Source: JACNKJ01 sp964344565
Lineage (GTDB): Bacteria > Krumholzibacteriota > Krumholzibacteriia > JACNKJ01
DNA: 64,000 nucleotides
Direction of reading: 5' to 3'
Assembly (NCBI GenBank): GCA_964344565.1
Contig: CAYFNT010000006.1
Location: 62,001-126,000 of the forward strand
The position numbers and the translations under genes were made by a program. The notes under the pieces were generated by a model. The model had not been told where the DNA came from, did not search any database, and worked only from the letters and a program-made list of their open reading frames with translations. The stretch's first letter is position 1; every line of letters begins with the position of its first letter. This document shows, piece after piece, positions 17,033 to 27,000 of this stretch.

Positions 17033-17944
17033 TTACCAAACGACGGGGGTTTCGAAGATCATACGGGCGCAGAGAAGGCCCACCTGAGCGAGGCTTTCCG
17101 GCGAGCAGGCCTCGGGGGTGTCGGCCAGGGTGTGCCACTCCTCGAAGCGCAGATCCACCAGGTCCACCGCGGGGATCCCCCGCTGGATGAAGGGGATGTG
17201 GTCGTCCCAGACCGCGGGGCCCCTTTCGGGGATGAAGGCCGGCAGTCCCATGTCGGCCGCCAGATCGAAGATACGGCGAAGCTGCCCGGGAGCCGCCTCC
17301 ATGGAGAAGGGCTCCATGGGGATGCTCATCTTCCGCCCTCCCACCATGTCCAGGAGCACCAGCAGCCTCGGCCGGTAGCCGGGGTGATCCCGCAGAAAGC
17401 GCTTGGAGCCAAGCAGATAGTGCTCTCGATGACCCGCCAGACCGTAGTCCTCTCCGTCGAAGAAGAGAAACTCCACGGGCAGGGGCGGCGGCGTTTCGGT
17501 GCAGAGCCGGGCCAGTTCCATGAGCACCGCCACGCCGCTGGCGCCGTCGTTGGCGCCCAGGATGGGCCGGGCCTGGAGGGATTCGTCCTTCTCCAGATCC
17601 GCCCGGGGACGGGTGTCCCAGTGGGCCGCGAAGACCAGGGGGGCCTCGGTGGGCCCGGCTCGCCAGGCCCGGTAGTTGGTCAGATCGAGCTGTCCATCCG
17701 AGTAGGGATCGGGCATGCTAAAACTATGGATCTCAACCTGATAGCCAAGATCCTTCAAGGTTTCCGCGATCCATTCGCCGCAGGCGGCGTGGCCCTCGGA
17801 TCCGGGATTGCGGGGACCCATCTCGCACTGGGCGAGCAGGTGGCTCCAGGCCCGATCCGCGGAGAACTCGGGAATCTCCCCCGCCGCCGCGGTGGCCAGG
17901 ATCAGGATCGTCGCTGCGAGAAGCTTTCTCATGGCCTCTTTCAC
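17033..17944 (-). CDS. M28-family zinc peptidase / glutaminyl cyclase-like, exported
   Basis: About 300 aa with an N-terminal signal peptide (MRKLLAATILILATAAAG). Zinc-site motifs in order: AAHWDTRP (His), GANDGASG (Asp), FFDGEDYGL (Glu pair), LLDMVGG (Asp) and EWHTLADT (His), all intact. The pattern fits M28 aminopeptidases and the related glutaminyl-peptide cyclotransferases; sequence reading alone cannot separate them. The first in-frame start is GTG at 17944, and ATG at 17932 is an equally good start for the signal peptide. It begins 4 bp after the sprA stop, so it is probably co-transcribed with sprA; a glutaminyl cyclase acting on exported proteins would fit that context (inference). 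Confidence 0.85.
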   Translation of the reverse strand: MKEAMRKLLAATILILATAAAGEIPEFSADRAWSHLLAQCEMGPRNPGSEGHAACGEWIAETLKDLGYQVEIHSFSMPDPYSDGQLDLTNYRAWRAGPTEAPLVFAAHWDTRPRADLEKDESLQARPILGANDGASGVAVLMELARLCTETPPPLPVEFLFFDGEDYGLAGHREHYLLGSKRFLRDHPGYRPRLLVLLDMVGGRKMSIPMEPFSMEAAPGQLRRIFDLAADMGLPAFIPERGPAVWDDHIPFIQRGIPAVDLVDLRFEEWHTLADTPEACSPESLAQVGLLCARMIFETPVVW

Positions 17945-17948
17945 CCGG

Positions 17949-20900
17949 CTAGAAGATCAGGGTGGACCGGAGGGTCAGCCCCACCGAGGTCCGCACCTCG
18001 CCGGTGAGGTCGGTCTTGGTGCGGCCGAAGTTCAGGGTCATGCCGCCGGTGAGCTTGTCGGAGAATTGATAGCTCGCCCCGGGCGCGATGCTCAAGGTGC
18101 TCGATCCCGAAAGCGGCTCCTCGAAGCCGCCCTCCAGAAGCTTCACGCCCTTGGACCGTGTGTAGGACAGGTTGGTGGTCAGGTCCAGACGACTCTTGAA
18201 GGCGGGCAGCCAGGTGAGGCCCGGAATCTTCACGCCTCCCGGCGCGGAGAGGTGATGGGAAAAATCGAGGCCGAATTTCAGGCTCGTGTTCCGGGTCTTC
18301 TGAGTGCCCTGTCCGCTGGTGTTGCTGGTCCAGGTGACGTTGGCGTTGGTTCGCATCTTGTTGGCCCAGCCCACCGACCAGTTGGGACCAAGGGTGAGGG
18401 TCTCGTTGGTGGTCTTGAAGCCCGAGCCGATGTTGTTGGTGGTGCTGTTGGTCTTGTTGTAGCTCACGCCCATGGAGCTGCTCTCCATGAGCTTGCCCCA
18501 GATGCGCCACTTCTCCACCCCGGTGAATTCGAGGCTCACGCTGGGCCAGCGGCGCGTGCTGTTGTCGGTCTTTGCGCCCGTTCCCGCGCGCAGATTCTGG
18601 CTCCAGTCGAAGGATGTGGTCAGCTGGATGCTCTCGCGCAGGGTCATGCCCGTGGAGGCCTTCACGCTCTTGGTCTCGTTGCGGCTGTCGGCGCGCTTGT
18701 TGTCCACGAGCTCGTTGTCCTCGATGCCGGCGAGTTTCGGATCCTCGGAGAAACCGAATCGGTAGAGCATGCCCGGCTGCCCGATGACGTTGTTGTAGCT
18801 CGTCTTCAGGCTGCGGCTGAGGTCGACCTTCACGGGTTTCAGACCGCCCAGGGAACGCAGCACTCCCATGGCGACCTTCAGGGGCTCGAAGCGCTTCTGC
18901 ACCGTGTCCGCTTCGGCCACGGTTTCGGGAGCGATGGAGATCTCGGGCTCCTCCACGAAGCGGCGGCTCACCCGGCGGCGCTGACGGGGATCGGGGCCGC
19001 GGCTGGGATCCACCGGCACGAGGACCCGGGGCGGTAGCCGCCTCGGACCAGTTCCCCCCGGCGGCACGATGGCCGAACTGCCCGGCGTCGTGCGATCGCC
19101 ATCGGGCTTGCCGAGCCATCGCTCGATCCAGTCGCCCACGTCGAAGTTGTAGCCCGTGTTGATGGAGTTGTTGTTGTCCACCCGTTTGGTTCCCACCGAG
19201 GTCGTTCCCGAACCGATGCCCGAGAAATTCTGGAAGGATTCTCCGTAGTTGCTCGAGAAGGTGAACTTCGGCCTGAACTTTCGGAAGAAGGGAAGCGTGT
19301 AGTCCACCGAGAAGCTCTGGTTCTGACTCGTCTGGAAGCCGAAGTTCAGATCCAGGCCGCCCCACTGGGTCTTGGAGGCCTTCTCGTGTTCCAGGTCTCG
19401 GCTGTCGCTCAGGTTCACGCTGGTGCGCAGGCTGGGGAAGAAGTTCCAGCTCAGGTTCGCGTTGTCGGTCATGGAGCCCGAACGGGAATCGGGATTGGGC
19501 GTGTAGCGGTCGCCCAGGGCGATCCAGTACTTCTGCCAGCTCCGCACCGTCCGCGTGGACAGGCTCAAGCTGTTGGGCACCCACCTGAACTGGGAGAAGC
19601 TGAAGATCGGCAGGGTGCGCTCCTTGAAGTTCACCTGCCAGGTGGCACCGTGACTGACCTGCTCCTGGAACTCGATGCGCTGGGGGCTGGTGCTCTTGCG
19701 CTGGGAAAGGGAGCCCGTGAGGTTGAGGTTGTCCAGGAAGATGCGCATGAGGATGTTCCGCGAGGACTTCCGGTTCAGGCTCACCGTCAGCTTCTGGCTC
19801 ACCGATTCGCTGGCCTGCTCCTCGCGGATGGCGGCGTCGGTGATCTCCACGTCGCTGCCCGTCTCGTACTTGGGGATGCTCTTGCCCCGGCTGTAGCTGG
19901 CCGAAACGGGCAGGTTGTATCCCGCCAGCGGTATGAAGTGCTGCATCTTCGTGGATGCGCTCAGGCTCCAGTTCCGGTTGGTCACCCCCGAACCCCGCGT
20001 GGCCCTGAGTCCGCGGAACTCCGGATCGGTCTCCTGGAAGTTCGCGCTGAGGGTGAGCACGCCGCCGATGCTGGCCGAGGCGTTGAGCTTGCCCGCGTAT
20101 CCGGCGTCGCGTCGCACGTCCTTCACGCGGATGTCGTTGAGCCAGGTCTGACCGCTGATCGGGTGTCCGCTCTCGTTCTTAAGGCCGAAGAAGATGGACT
20201 TCACCCGGCTGAGGTCGGGATTGCCGACCTTCTTCACGGTGTACTGGCGCGTGGGCACGAGCAGGTCGCTGACCTGGGCTGTCACCGTGTCGGCGTCGCT
20301 GGCCAGCTTCAGATCGGTCCAGTCGGTGAGCTGGATGTTCATCTCGCGCCATCCCTCGTCCGGCGCGGTCATGGCCAGTTCGTAGTAGTTGAGACTGTCG
20401 AAGGCGGCGCGGAAGAAGATCTCGTTGCCGGCCGCGGCCGTATCCGGATGCGCGTAGAAGGAGATCTGCCGGTAGGCGAGCAGATTAAGCGAGGAGAAAT
20501 CTTTGCGGATGAGGGCCTGATGCCCGGGCTGCAGATTCTCGTAGACGAAGTTCAGTGCCTGCTCGCGCTCGGGCAGTCCCGTGTCCGGATCGATCTCGGT
20601 GCCGTAAGGCCAATCGAAGTTGGCGTTGTCCTTGGTGTTGATGACCTCCACGCGGAAGTCCTCGCCCGGTGTGATCTGTGCGGGCTCCAGGGCCTGGCCG
20701 CTCTCGGCGTCCTGCAGACCGTGGCTCTTCCAGCGGTTGCCCACGATCTTGATCGACGCGATCTCCAGGCTGTTGAAGGGGATGTCCGGATTCTGATCCG
20801 GCCGGTTCATGCCCTCCACCCAGAAGCGGAAGTACTTGATGCGGCTCCAGTCGGGCGTGTCGGTTCCCGTGCTGCGAATCTTCGCGTCGGCGAGATTCAG

Positions 20901-23900
20901 CCGGTAGAGGCGCCAGGCCTTGTTGCTCTCGGGGGCGGCGCCGGTTTCGTCCTGGTAGACCTCGACCATGTCGATGAGCGGCGCGTCGGCCAAGTCCACC
21001 GAGAAGCTGTAGTAGTTGTTGCGCTGGTCCAGTCCCTCGTCGCCGTCGAGGTCCTCGCTGTCCATGCGGCGGTTGCTCTCCTGGCCGTTCACCTTGAAGT
21101 AGGCGTGGGGATAGCTCTCGCTCTGCACCGAGGGATCGTAGTTGTCGCCGGCCGGATCGGATCCCCCGTCGCCGTCGGACCAGGGCAGGTCGTCCACCGT
21201 GGGCTCGTTGATGTCGAAGGCGCCGTCCAGTCCCGTGTCCTCTTCAAGCTCGTCGAAGACGGTCTTGTTGAAGCGATCCTCGGTGTCGAAGGCGTTCAGT
21301 TCGGGGTTGAAGTAGTCCTCGTCGATCTCGCCCATGTCGAAGTGGATGCGACCGAGGCGGAAGTCCTCGTTCTGCTGGAAGTCGTTCACCCAGATCTCCA
21401 GGTACTCGGCCTCGGACAGGTCCAGGCCCTCCCCCTTGAAGCCCCGCATGAGCCCCGCCCAGATGCCGTCGCCGATGGCCTGATTGGCCAGGTCGGCCTC
21501 TTCGATGGCCGGGTAGTGCTGCACGTCGTCGGGATCCAGGTTCACGGGAACTTCGAGGCGAAGCACGTCCACCGTCTCGTTGCCCTCCTGCTCGGGGAGG
21601 TTCAGGTTGAAATCGCGGCGGAAGGTGGTCTGCTGCGGATGGAACCAGTAGTAGGCCAGGGCCCGGTTGGCCGGCTCGGTGGGAATGTCGATGCCGCCCA
21701 GATTGCTGATGAAGTCGAGGGGTTCGCTGCTCATCACCCACTGGCTGCGATGCATGCTCAGGTCGTCGGCGTCCTCCACCCCCTCCATGTCGTCGAGGTA
21801 GCTGAAGCCGTCGATGTTCGGATTGGGGAAGCTCACCGCGAGTTCGCCCGAGAAGCTCACCGTGCTCGACACGTCGGTGTCCACCAGGGGCAGCAGATTC
21901 ACCGCGTCGGTGAGGAATTCGGGCTGGGACTGATAGTTGCCCAGCAGATTGCCCACCACGTTCCGCGTGGACTCCTCCCCCAGGCGCGGGCGGCGGGATC
22001 CGCTGTGCTTGGACTCGTAGAGCCAGGAGCTGGACAGCTTGCTCTGGTCGCCCAGGTGATAGGTTCCGTGCACGCCCAGCAGGCTGCTCTTGCCCCCGCC
22101 CACCAAGGGCCGGAACTGATAGGTGATGGAGATGCTGCTGTCCACGTTCAGCTGGCTGGCGGCATCGCCGATGAGCTCCACCTCGCCGGAGAAGTAGTCG
22201 ATGCGGTAGTCGGTGCCTCGGGTGAGTTCCCGCCCGTCCAGGATCACCGACTCGCTGCCCTCCAGGATGTCGAATGCGTTCAGGGTCAGACGGCTGGATG
22301 CCGTGGCGCTCTTGAAGCGGATCTGGAAGCGGTTGTAGATGGGATCGCGGCTCAGTTCCCGGTGCTCCACGTTGTAGAGATCCGGATTGCGGTCGATGTC
22401 GTTGGGGTCGAGATAGAAGCTGTCCACGCCGGTGCTCGTCCAGGCGTAGACCGCGTCCACCGGCGGATCGAAGGCGTGGGCCGCCGGAAGGGTCAGGAGC
22501 CCGTTTTCCGTGTCCACCCAGGCCTGGTCCACCTTGCCGTCGTGGCCGAACTCGGTCTGGCCGGCGCCGAACTGGTCCAGTCCGAAGATCTGAAGGTAGG
22601 GATACTGGGGAAAGCCCTCGGGGAAGGAGGGATCGATGCGCGTGGACACGCGATGGATCTCGACCTCGAGGGTGCTGTAGTCGATGTTCCGCCCGCCCAG
22701 GCTGTAGATGTTGCGCATCATGTAGTTCCAGGTGGGCGAGTCGGGCGTGTAGGCCTCGGGCTTGATGAGCTCGAACTCCAGGGTGTCGGGGTGTTCGGCC
22801 AGCCAGCCCTCGGCCTCGTTGATGTCGATGTCGCCGATCACGATCTCGGCGCCGGTGGTATCCACGGCCACGTAGCTCGCGGCGAGGATGTCCGACTCGC
22901 CGATGGCGTAGTTGAGCCAGATGCCCACGAAGTTGCCGTTGGGATCCTTGATGGTCTTGTAGTCGTACTCGGGATCCATGCGACGGAAGGACTTCACTTC
23001 CGTGGGCTCCCCGTCGGGTCCGTCGTCCAGTCCGTTGCCCAGAAGGTCGGCCATGGCCACGGCGGCGTACTGGATGTCGCCCTGTGCGTTCACCGGGGCG
23101 AAATCCTCCACGAAGAGATTGAGGCGGTCGGGATCGGGCTTGAAGGCGCCGGGGTCGAAGACCGACTCGGGCGGATCCAGGAAGAAGAACTGGTTGGCCA
23201 GGAAGTCGATGTCGTTGACGTAGTCGCTCTGGATGACCTGCCCGGTGTTCGTGAAGGTCTTGCTCGAGGTCTCGCCCTCCTGCTTCGACGCGATGGCCGT
23301 GAAATCGAGTGGACCCATGTTGCCCACGACCTTGATGCCGAAGAGACCCTTGTTGCCCGAGGGCGCGCTGACCAGCCCGCTGGACGGCAGGCTGAGCTGA
23401 GTGTCGCCCATCTCGATGCGATCGATGATCTCGTCCTCGTCGCCCTCGTATCGGATGCGGATCTTCTGTCCCTCGGTGCCCAGGGCCATGGAGTTGTTCT
23501 CCACCTCCACGTGCACCTTCTCGCCCACGGTTCCGCTGAGCTTCACGGAGAGATCCTGCTTCATCTCCAGACGCGGGAAGAGGGACTGGCCCCGGCCCGA
23601 CTCGTCGGTGACGAACTTGTTGCTGTGGGTGGTCTCGCCGCCGAAGCTGATGGTCTCGCGGCCGGTCACGGTGATGTTGCTCTTCTCGCCGCGGCCGACG
23701 ATGCGCTCCACGCTCTTGGGCAGGGGAATGGGGATGTTGAAGTCGATGAGACTGCCTCGGGCGTCCTCGAGGGCCAGCTCCCGGCGCAGGGTGGCCACCT
23801 GCTCCGTCAGGATCTCGCGGCGCTCGCGGTGGCCCTTGCGGCGCAGGAACTCGCCGCGGTCGAGCCCGTCACGCAGGATGGGGCCGAAGCCCATGGCCTC

Positions 23901-24272
23901 GGCCGCGAGGCCCCAGGGGTCGTCGTCCACACTCATGCCCTCGAACTGCTCGAGTATGGCGGGTCGGCGGACCCAGACCACCCAATCGCTCTCGGGAAGT
24001 ACGATGAGGTTGTCGCGCCAGTACGCGGTCCAGGCCCGACTGCGCGTGTCGGGGCGCCACCAGTGCCGCTCGTGCATGCCGGGGATCCAGTTCTCCCTCT
24101 CGAGGAGACGCTGCTCCTGCCAGGCGGCCAGGAGTCCGTACTCGCGGTCGGGATTGCCGGGGATGAATTCGGCGGCCGCGGAGAGGGCCGATAGAAGCAT
24201 CAGGGCCAGGACCGGACGCAGGAATCCGCGACCGGAGCGGGCCTGATTTTTCAGCCGCCGGGGGTGAAGCAT
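17949..24272 (-). CDS. sprA: SprA-type outer-membrane protein (type IX secretion translocon family)
   Basis: A 2107-aa protein with a signal peptide (GFLRPVLALMLLSALSAAAE) and long amphipathic beta-strands throughout. SprA-like features: repeated ITGASA-free conserved blocks such as LDVERIVGRGEK-type strands (KSVERIVGRGEKSNITVTG), ETTHSNKFVTDESGRG, GEKVHVEVENNS, SYLDDMEGVE, and a C-terminal barrel ending RTSVGLTLRSTLIF. In Flavobacterium SprA is the giant barrel through which T9SS cargo crosses the outer membrane (about 2400 aa there). No other T9SS gene (porV, gldKLMN) is in the window. The ATG at 24272 has GAAGGG upstream; the leader contains a 41-nt hairpin. A 1602-codon open frame on the other strand is a shadow. 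Confidence 0.88.
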   Translation of the reverse strand: MLHPRRLKNQARSGRGFLRPVLALMLLSALSAAAEFIPGNPDREYGLLAAWQEQRLLERENWIPGMHERHWWRPDTRSRAWTAYWRDNLIVLPESDWVVWVRRPAILEQFEGMSVDDDPWGLAAEAMGFGPILRDGLDRGEFLRRKGHRERREILTEQVATLRRELALEDARGSLIDFNIPIPLPKSVERIVGRGEKSNITVTGRETISFGGETTHSNKFVTDESGRGQSLFPRLEMKQDLSVKLSGTVGEKVHVEVENNSMALGTEGQKIRIRYEGDEDEIIDRIEMGDTQLSLPSSGLVSAPSGNKGLFGIKVVGNMGPLDFTAIASKQEGETSSKTFTNTGQVIQSDYVNDIDFLANQFFFLDPPESVFDPGAFKPDPDRLNLFVEDFAPVNAQGDIQYAAVAMADLLGNGLDDGPDGEPTEVKSFRRMDPEYDYKTIKDPNGNFVGIWLNYAIGESDILAASYVAVDTTGAEIVIGDIDINEAEGWLAEHPDTLEFELIKPEAYTPDSPTWNYMMRNIYSLGGRNIDYSTLEVEIHRVSTRIDPSFPEGFPQYPYLQIFGLDQFGAGQTEFGHDGKVDQAWVDTENGLLTLPAAHAFDPPVDAVYAWTSTGVDSFYLDPNDIDRNPDLYNVEHRELSRDPIYNRFQIRFKSATASSRLTLNAFDILEGSESVILDGRELTRGTDYRIDYFSGEVELIGDAASQLNVDSSISITYQFRPLVGGGKSSLLGVHGTYHLGDQSKLSSSWLYESKHSGSRRPRLGEESTRNVVGNLLGNYQSQPEFLTDAVNLLPLVDTDVSSTVSFSGELAVSFPNPNIDGFSYLDDMEGVEDADDLSMHRSQWVMSSEPLDFISNLGGIDIPTEPANRALAYYWFHPQQTTFRRDFNLNLPEQEGNETVDVLRLEVPVNLDPDDVQHYPAIEEADLANQAIGDGIWAGLMRGFKGEGLDLSEAEYLEIWVNDFQQNEDFRLGRIHFDMGEIDEDYFNPELNAFDTEDRFNKTVFDELEEDTGLDGAFDINEPTVDDLPWSDGDGGSDPAGDNYDPSVQSESYPHAYFKVNGQESNRRMDSEDLDGDEGLDQRNNYYSFSVDLADAPLIDMVEVYQDETGAAPESNKAWRLYRLNLADAKIRSTGTDTPDWSRIKYFRFWVEGMNRPDQNPDIPFNSLEIASIKIVGNRWKSHGLQDAESGQALEPAQITPGEDFRVEVINTKDNANFDWPYGTEIDPDTGLPEREQALNFVYENLQPGHQALIRKDFSSLNLLAYRQISFYAHPDTAAAGNEIFFRAAFDSLNYYELAMTAPDEGWREMNIQLTDWTDLKLASDADTVTAQVSDLLVPTRQYTVKKVGNPDLSRVKSIFFGLKNESGHPISGQTWLNDIRVKDVRRDAGYAGKLNASASIGGVLTLSANFQETDPEFRGLRATRGSGVTNRNWSLSASTKMQHFIPLAGYNLPVSASYSRGKSIPKYETGSDVEITDAAIREEQASESVSQKLTVSLNRKSSRNILMRIFLDNLNLTGSLSQRKSTSPQRIEFQEQVSHGATWQVNFKERTLPIFSFSQFRWVPNSLSLSTRTVRSWQKYWIALGDRYTPNPDSRSGSMTDNANLSWNFFPSLRTSVNLSDSRDLEHEKASKTQWGGLDLNFGFQTSQNQSFSVDYTLPFFRKFRPKFTFSSNYGESFQNFSGIGSGTTSVGTKRVDNNNSINTGYNFDVGDWIERWLGKPDGDRTTPGSSAIVPPGGTGPRRLPPRVLVPVDPSRGPDPRQRRRVSRRFVEEPEISIAPETVAEADTVQKRFEPLKVAMGVLRSLGGLKPVKVDLSRSLKTSYNNVIGQPGMLYRFGFSEDPKLAGIEDNELVDNKRADSRNETKSVKASTGMTLRESIQLTTSFDWSQNLRAGTGAKTDNSTRRWPSVSLEFTGVEKWRIWGKLMESSSMGVSYNKTNSTTNNIGSGFKTTNETLTLGPNWSVGWANKMRTNANVTWTSNTSGQGTQKTRNTSLKFGLDFSHHLSAPGGVKIPGLTWLPAFKSRLDLTTNLSYTRSKGVKLLEGGFEEPLSGSSTLSIAPGASYQFSDKLTGGMTLNFGRTKTDLTGEVRTSVGLTLRSTLIF

Positions 24273-24288
24273 CTCGAACCCTTCGATC

Positions 24289-24329
24289 GGGACAGGTACA
24301 CCGTCCCCTCGTGAGGACGGACCTGTCCC
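24289..24329 (-). promoter_or_regulatory. Strong hairpin in sprA leader
   Basis: Outer arms GGGACAGGT (24289-24297) and ACCTGTCCC (24321-24329) enclose inner arms CCGTCC (24301-24306) and GGACGG (24315-24320). It has a 15-bp stem with a small bulge, no T-tract, and ends 16 nt before the sprA start codon. Possible mRNA stabiliser, translational control element or operator. Confidence 0.55.
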
Positions 24330-24444
24330 TCCTCAGGGACGGGATCCCTCCCCCGTAACTGCCTCGAACCCCCTTGAAAACTCGGTCTTTAGGGAGGCAC
24401 AGCCCCGTCAGAAATGGCTTGTGACCTCAAGCAGGGGACCCTTA

Positions 24445-24473
24445 AGTTAGCAAGTGCCCAGGATGCTGTCACG
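24445..24473 (-). promoter_or_regulatory. Candidate promoter of sprA
   Basis: Minus strand GTGACA (24468-24473), 17-bp spacer, TAACTT (24445-24450). It would give a leader of about 165 nt containing the hairpin. It lies in the 217-bp gap divergent to lptF; the lptF promoter must overlap this region but is not clear. Confidence 0.4.
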
Positions 24474-24489
24474 CAATACGAGGACGCGC

Positions 24490-25890
24490 ATGCGACTGTC
24501 AGACCGTTACATACTGCGCAGCCACCTAGGCCCCTTCTTCCTGGGCCTCGGCGTCCTCACCTTCATCTTCATGGTGGATATCGTCGTCGACCTGCTCGAG
24601 CTTTTCCTGGTCAACGACGTCCCACTCCTGGTGGTGCTTGAACTCATAGTCCTGAGTCTCGGTCACGTATTGGCATTAACCATACCAATGGCGGTGCTGG
24701 TCTCCACCCTGCTCGCCTTCTCCCAGATGGAGGCCGAGAACGAGATCACCGCCCTGAGATCGGGGGGCACCAGCCTCTACCGAATCATCCTCGCGCCCTT
24801 CTGGGCGGCGGTGGCCCTGACGGTATTCATGTTCCTCTTCAGCAACTACCTGCTGCCCGAGAGCAATCACAAGCTGAAGAACCTCCTGCGCGACATCCGG
24901 AAGAAGAAGCCGGCCCTCGCCATCGACGCCGGGCGCTTCATCGCCGACGTGCCGGGCTACTCCATCTACGTGCGCGAGAAGGACAACGTGAGCGGCCTCA
25001 TGACCAACGTCTACCTCTTCGAGGAGGACCCCCGCGGCGGCCCCAAGGTGATCAGCGCCGAGCAGGGCCGACTGCTTCCCGGCGAGGATGCCCGCCTGCG
25101 CATGGAACTGCTCGACGGCGAGCAGTTCGCCGTGAGCCTTGACGACCCGGAGCTCTTCCAGATCACGGCCTTCGATCGCATGGAGATCATCCTGGACGAC
25201 GTGGACCGGGAACTGAGACGTCGCGACTCCAAGCATCGCGGCGACCGCGAGATGAGCGTGGCCATGCTGTCGGAAAAGGTGAACGAGGCCCGCGCCAACC
25301 TGGAGGACATCAATCTCCGCACCAACGACGAGGTCAAGGACGTACTCGTCGCCACCTTCGGGCTGCTGCAGCCGGACACGCGCAATGCCTGGCTCATCGA
25401 GAAGGGCTACAAGACCGATCCAGGCGACAGCAGCGTAGTGCGCCGCACGCGACCGCCGCCCTCCAAGGTCGGGCTCGAGAAGAGCCTGCTCCGGGCCCTG
25501 GAGAATCTGAACCTCAACACGGCCAGCGTGGAGCGCAAGGCCCGGCGGCATCTGGTGGAGTATCACAAGAAGTTCTCCATCCCCTTCGCCTGCCTCATCT
25601 TCATCCTGCTGGGAGCCCCCATCGCCATCAAGATGGGCCGCAGCGGCAAGGGCTGGGGCATCGCCTTCGCCATTCTGCTCTTCGCGGGATACTACGCCTG
25701 GATCACCGGGGGTGAGCAGCTCGCCGACCGGCGCTACCTGCCGCCCTGGATGGCCATGTGGATGCCCAACATCGTGCTCAGCCTTCTCGGCGTCTGGCTG
25801 CTCTTCTGGACCAATCGCGAGTCGCGCCCCTTCTCCGTCTTCACCCGCCTCAGCGAGTGGATGGAACGGCGAAGGAGGTTGCCCTCGTGA
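24490..25890 (+). CDS. lptF: LPS export permease LptF (YjgP/YjgQ family)
   Basis: A 466-aa inner-membrane permease. Three N-terminal membrane segments (GPFFLGLGVLTFIFMVDIVV; VLELIVLSLGHVLALTIPMA; AAVALTVFMFLFSNY), a large periplasmic domain (about 120-350) and three C-terminal segments (FACLIFILLGAPIAIKMG, GIAFAILLFAGYYAWITGG, MPNIVLSLLGVWLLF). With LptG and LptB (encoded at 38.2 kb) it extracts LPS from the inner membrane. I chose ATG at 24490 (MRLSDRYILRSHLGPFF, the family N-terminus) with GAGGAC six bases upstream. The periplasmic region is longer than usual. It overlaps the next gene by 4 bp. LptF versus LptG naming rests on gene order. Confidence 0.88.
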   Translation: MRLSDRYILRSHLGPFFLGLGVLTFIFMVDIVVDLLELFLVNDVPLLVVLELIVLSLGHVLALTIPMAVLVSTLLAFSQMEAENEITALRSGGTSLYRIILAPFWAAVALTVFMFLFSNYLLPESNHKLKNLLRDIRKKKPALAIDAGRFIADVPGYSIYVREKDNVSGLMTNVYLFEEDPRGGPKVISAEQGRLLPGEDARLRMELLDGEQFAVSLDDPELFQITAFDRMEIILDDVDRELRRRDSKHRGDREMSVAMLSEKVNEARANLEDINLRTNDEVKDVLVATFGLLQPDTRNAWLIEKGYKTDPGDSSVVRRTRPPPSKVGLEKSLLRALENLNLNTASVERKARRHLVEYHKKFSIPFACLIFILLGAPIAIKMGRSGKGWGIAFAILLFAGYYAWITGGEQLADRRYLPPWMAMWMPNIVLSLLGVWLLFWTNRESRPFSVFTRLSEWMERRRRLPS

Positions 25891-26987
25891 GAATCCTCGA
25901 CCGCTACGTCCTGCGCCAGTTCGCGAAGTCCTGGATCGTCGCCCTGGGCAGCTTCATCGTGGTCTTCGTGATCATCGACTTCTTCGAGAAGATCGGCGGC
26001 TACATCGACCGCGGCACGCCGGCCGAGGTGGTGGCGCGGCTCTACCTGTATCAGATCCCCTACTTCGCCATGGTGGTCATGCCGGTGTCCATGCTGCTGG
26101 CGGCCCTTTTCAGCATCGGTCGCATCTCGCGGGACAACGAACTCACCGCCATGCTCGCCTCGGGGCGTCCCCTGCTCCGCGTGCTGCTGCCAGTATTCAT
26201 TCTTGGTCTCGGCATCAGCTGGGCCAGCTATCATTTCAACGACTTCGTCGTGACCCGGAGCAACAGCCGCCTGGAGGAGTGGCAGGCCGTGGACGAGGGG
26301 GAAGGGAGCGGTCGCAGGAAGGCGGACAAGAACCGGCTCAAGCAGGTGCTGAAGCGGGGCGAGGACGGCACCCTCTACTGGGGCGGTACCTATTCCGTGA
26401 CGGGGCAGTCCTTCCAGGACATGGCAGCCATGCGTTTCGACGGAGCCCGCCTCCTCGAACTCACGGCCGCCCCCGAAGCCATCTGGACCGGCGAGACCTG
26501 GCTGCTCAAGGACGGAGTCCGCCGGGGACTGGCCCGGGACGACAGCACCCTCAGCGAGGGCAGCCACCAGCGATTCGAGAGCAGCCTACTCGCGGGACCG
26601 GTGCTCCTACCCGAGGACTTCCAGCGGGAGGAGAAGAAGCCCGAGGCCATGGAGTACGACGAGCTGAAGCGCCACATCGAAAGGGCCAGCCGCTCCGGGG
26701 AGAACGCCGAGGGCATGCTCGTGGACCTGCACATCAAGACCAGCTATCCCATGGCCAACTTCATCATCGTGATCCTCGGCGCGGCCCTCAGCGCCACCCG
26801 CCGGCGCATCAGCCTGGCCAGCGGTTTCGGATGGACGGTGGGTCTGGCCTTCGTCTACATCCTGCTGCTGCGACTGGGCCTGTCCCTGGGTCACTCGGAG
26901 ATGCTGCCTCCCCTGCTCGCGGCCTGGGTGGCGAACATCCTGTTCCTGAGCGTGGGTGTCGCGTTCATGATGAGGGCGAGCCGATAG
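25887..26987 (+). CDS. lptG: LPS export permease LptG (YjgP/YjgQ family)
   Basis: A 366-aa partner permease beginning VRILDRYVLRQFAKSW at a GTG that overlaps the lptF stop (GTGA). It has membrane segments WIVALGSFIVVFVIIDFF, FAMVVMPVSMLLAALFSIG and, near the C-terminus, ANFIIVILGAALSA, TVGLAFVYILLLRLGLSLG and AWVANILFLSVGVAFMM, with a periplasmic domain between. LptF and LptG form the heterodimer energised by LptB. The gene converges with crcB 13 bp away, and no clear terminator is seen between them. Confidence 0.9.
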   Translation: MRILDRYVLRQFAKSWIVALGSFIVVFVIIDFFEKIGGYIDRGTPAEVVARLYLYQIPYFAMVVMPVSMLLAALFSIGRISRDNELTAMLASGRPLLRVLLPVFILGLGISWASYHFNDFVVTRSNSRLEEWQAVDEGEGSGRRKADKNRLKQVLKRGEDGTLYWGGTYSVTGQSFQDMAAMRFDGARLLELTAAPEAIWTGETWLLKDGVRRGLARDDSTLSEGSHQRFESSLLAGPVLLPEDFQREEKKPEAMEYDELKRHIERASRSGENAEGMLVDLHIKTSYPMANFIIVILGAALSATRRRISLASGFGWTVGLAFVYILLLRLGLSLGHSEMLPPLLAAWVANILFLSVGVAFMMRASR

Positions 26988-27000
26988 GGTCGCGAGCGCC

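Noticed and set aside
19386..24194. 1602-codon open frame on the plus strand
   Set aside because: Antisense to sprA; no start signal and no recognisable domain. Its length is striking but explained by codon bias of the long gene opposite.
24272..24380. tRNA-like GGTTCGAG motifs on the minus strand
   Set aside because: Two T-loop-like words occur near the sprA start, but no acceptor, D or anticodon stems can be built around them.
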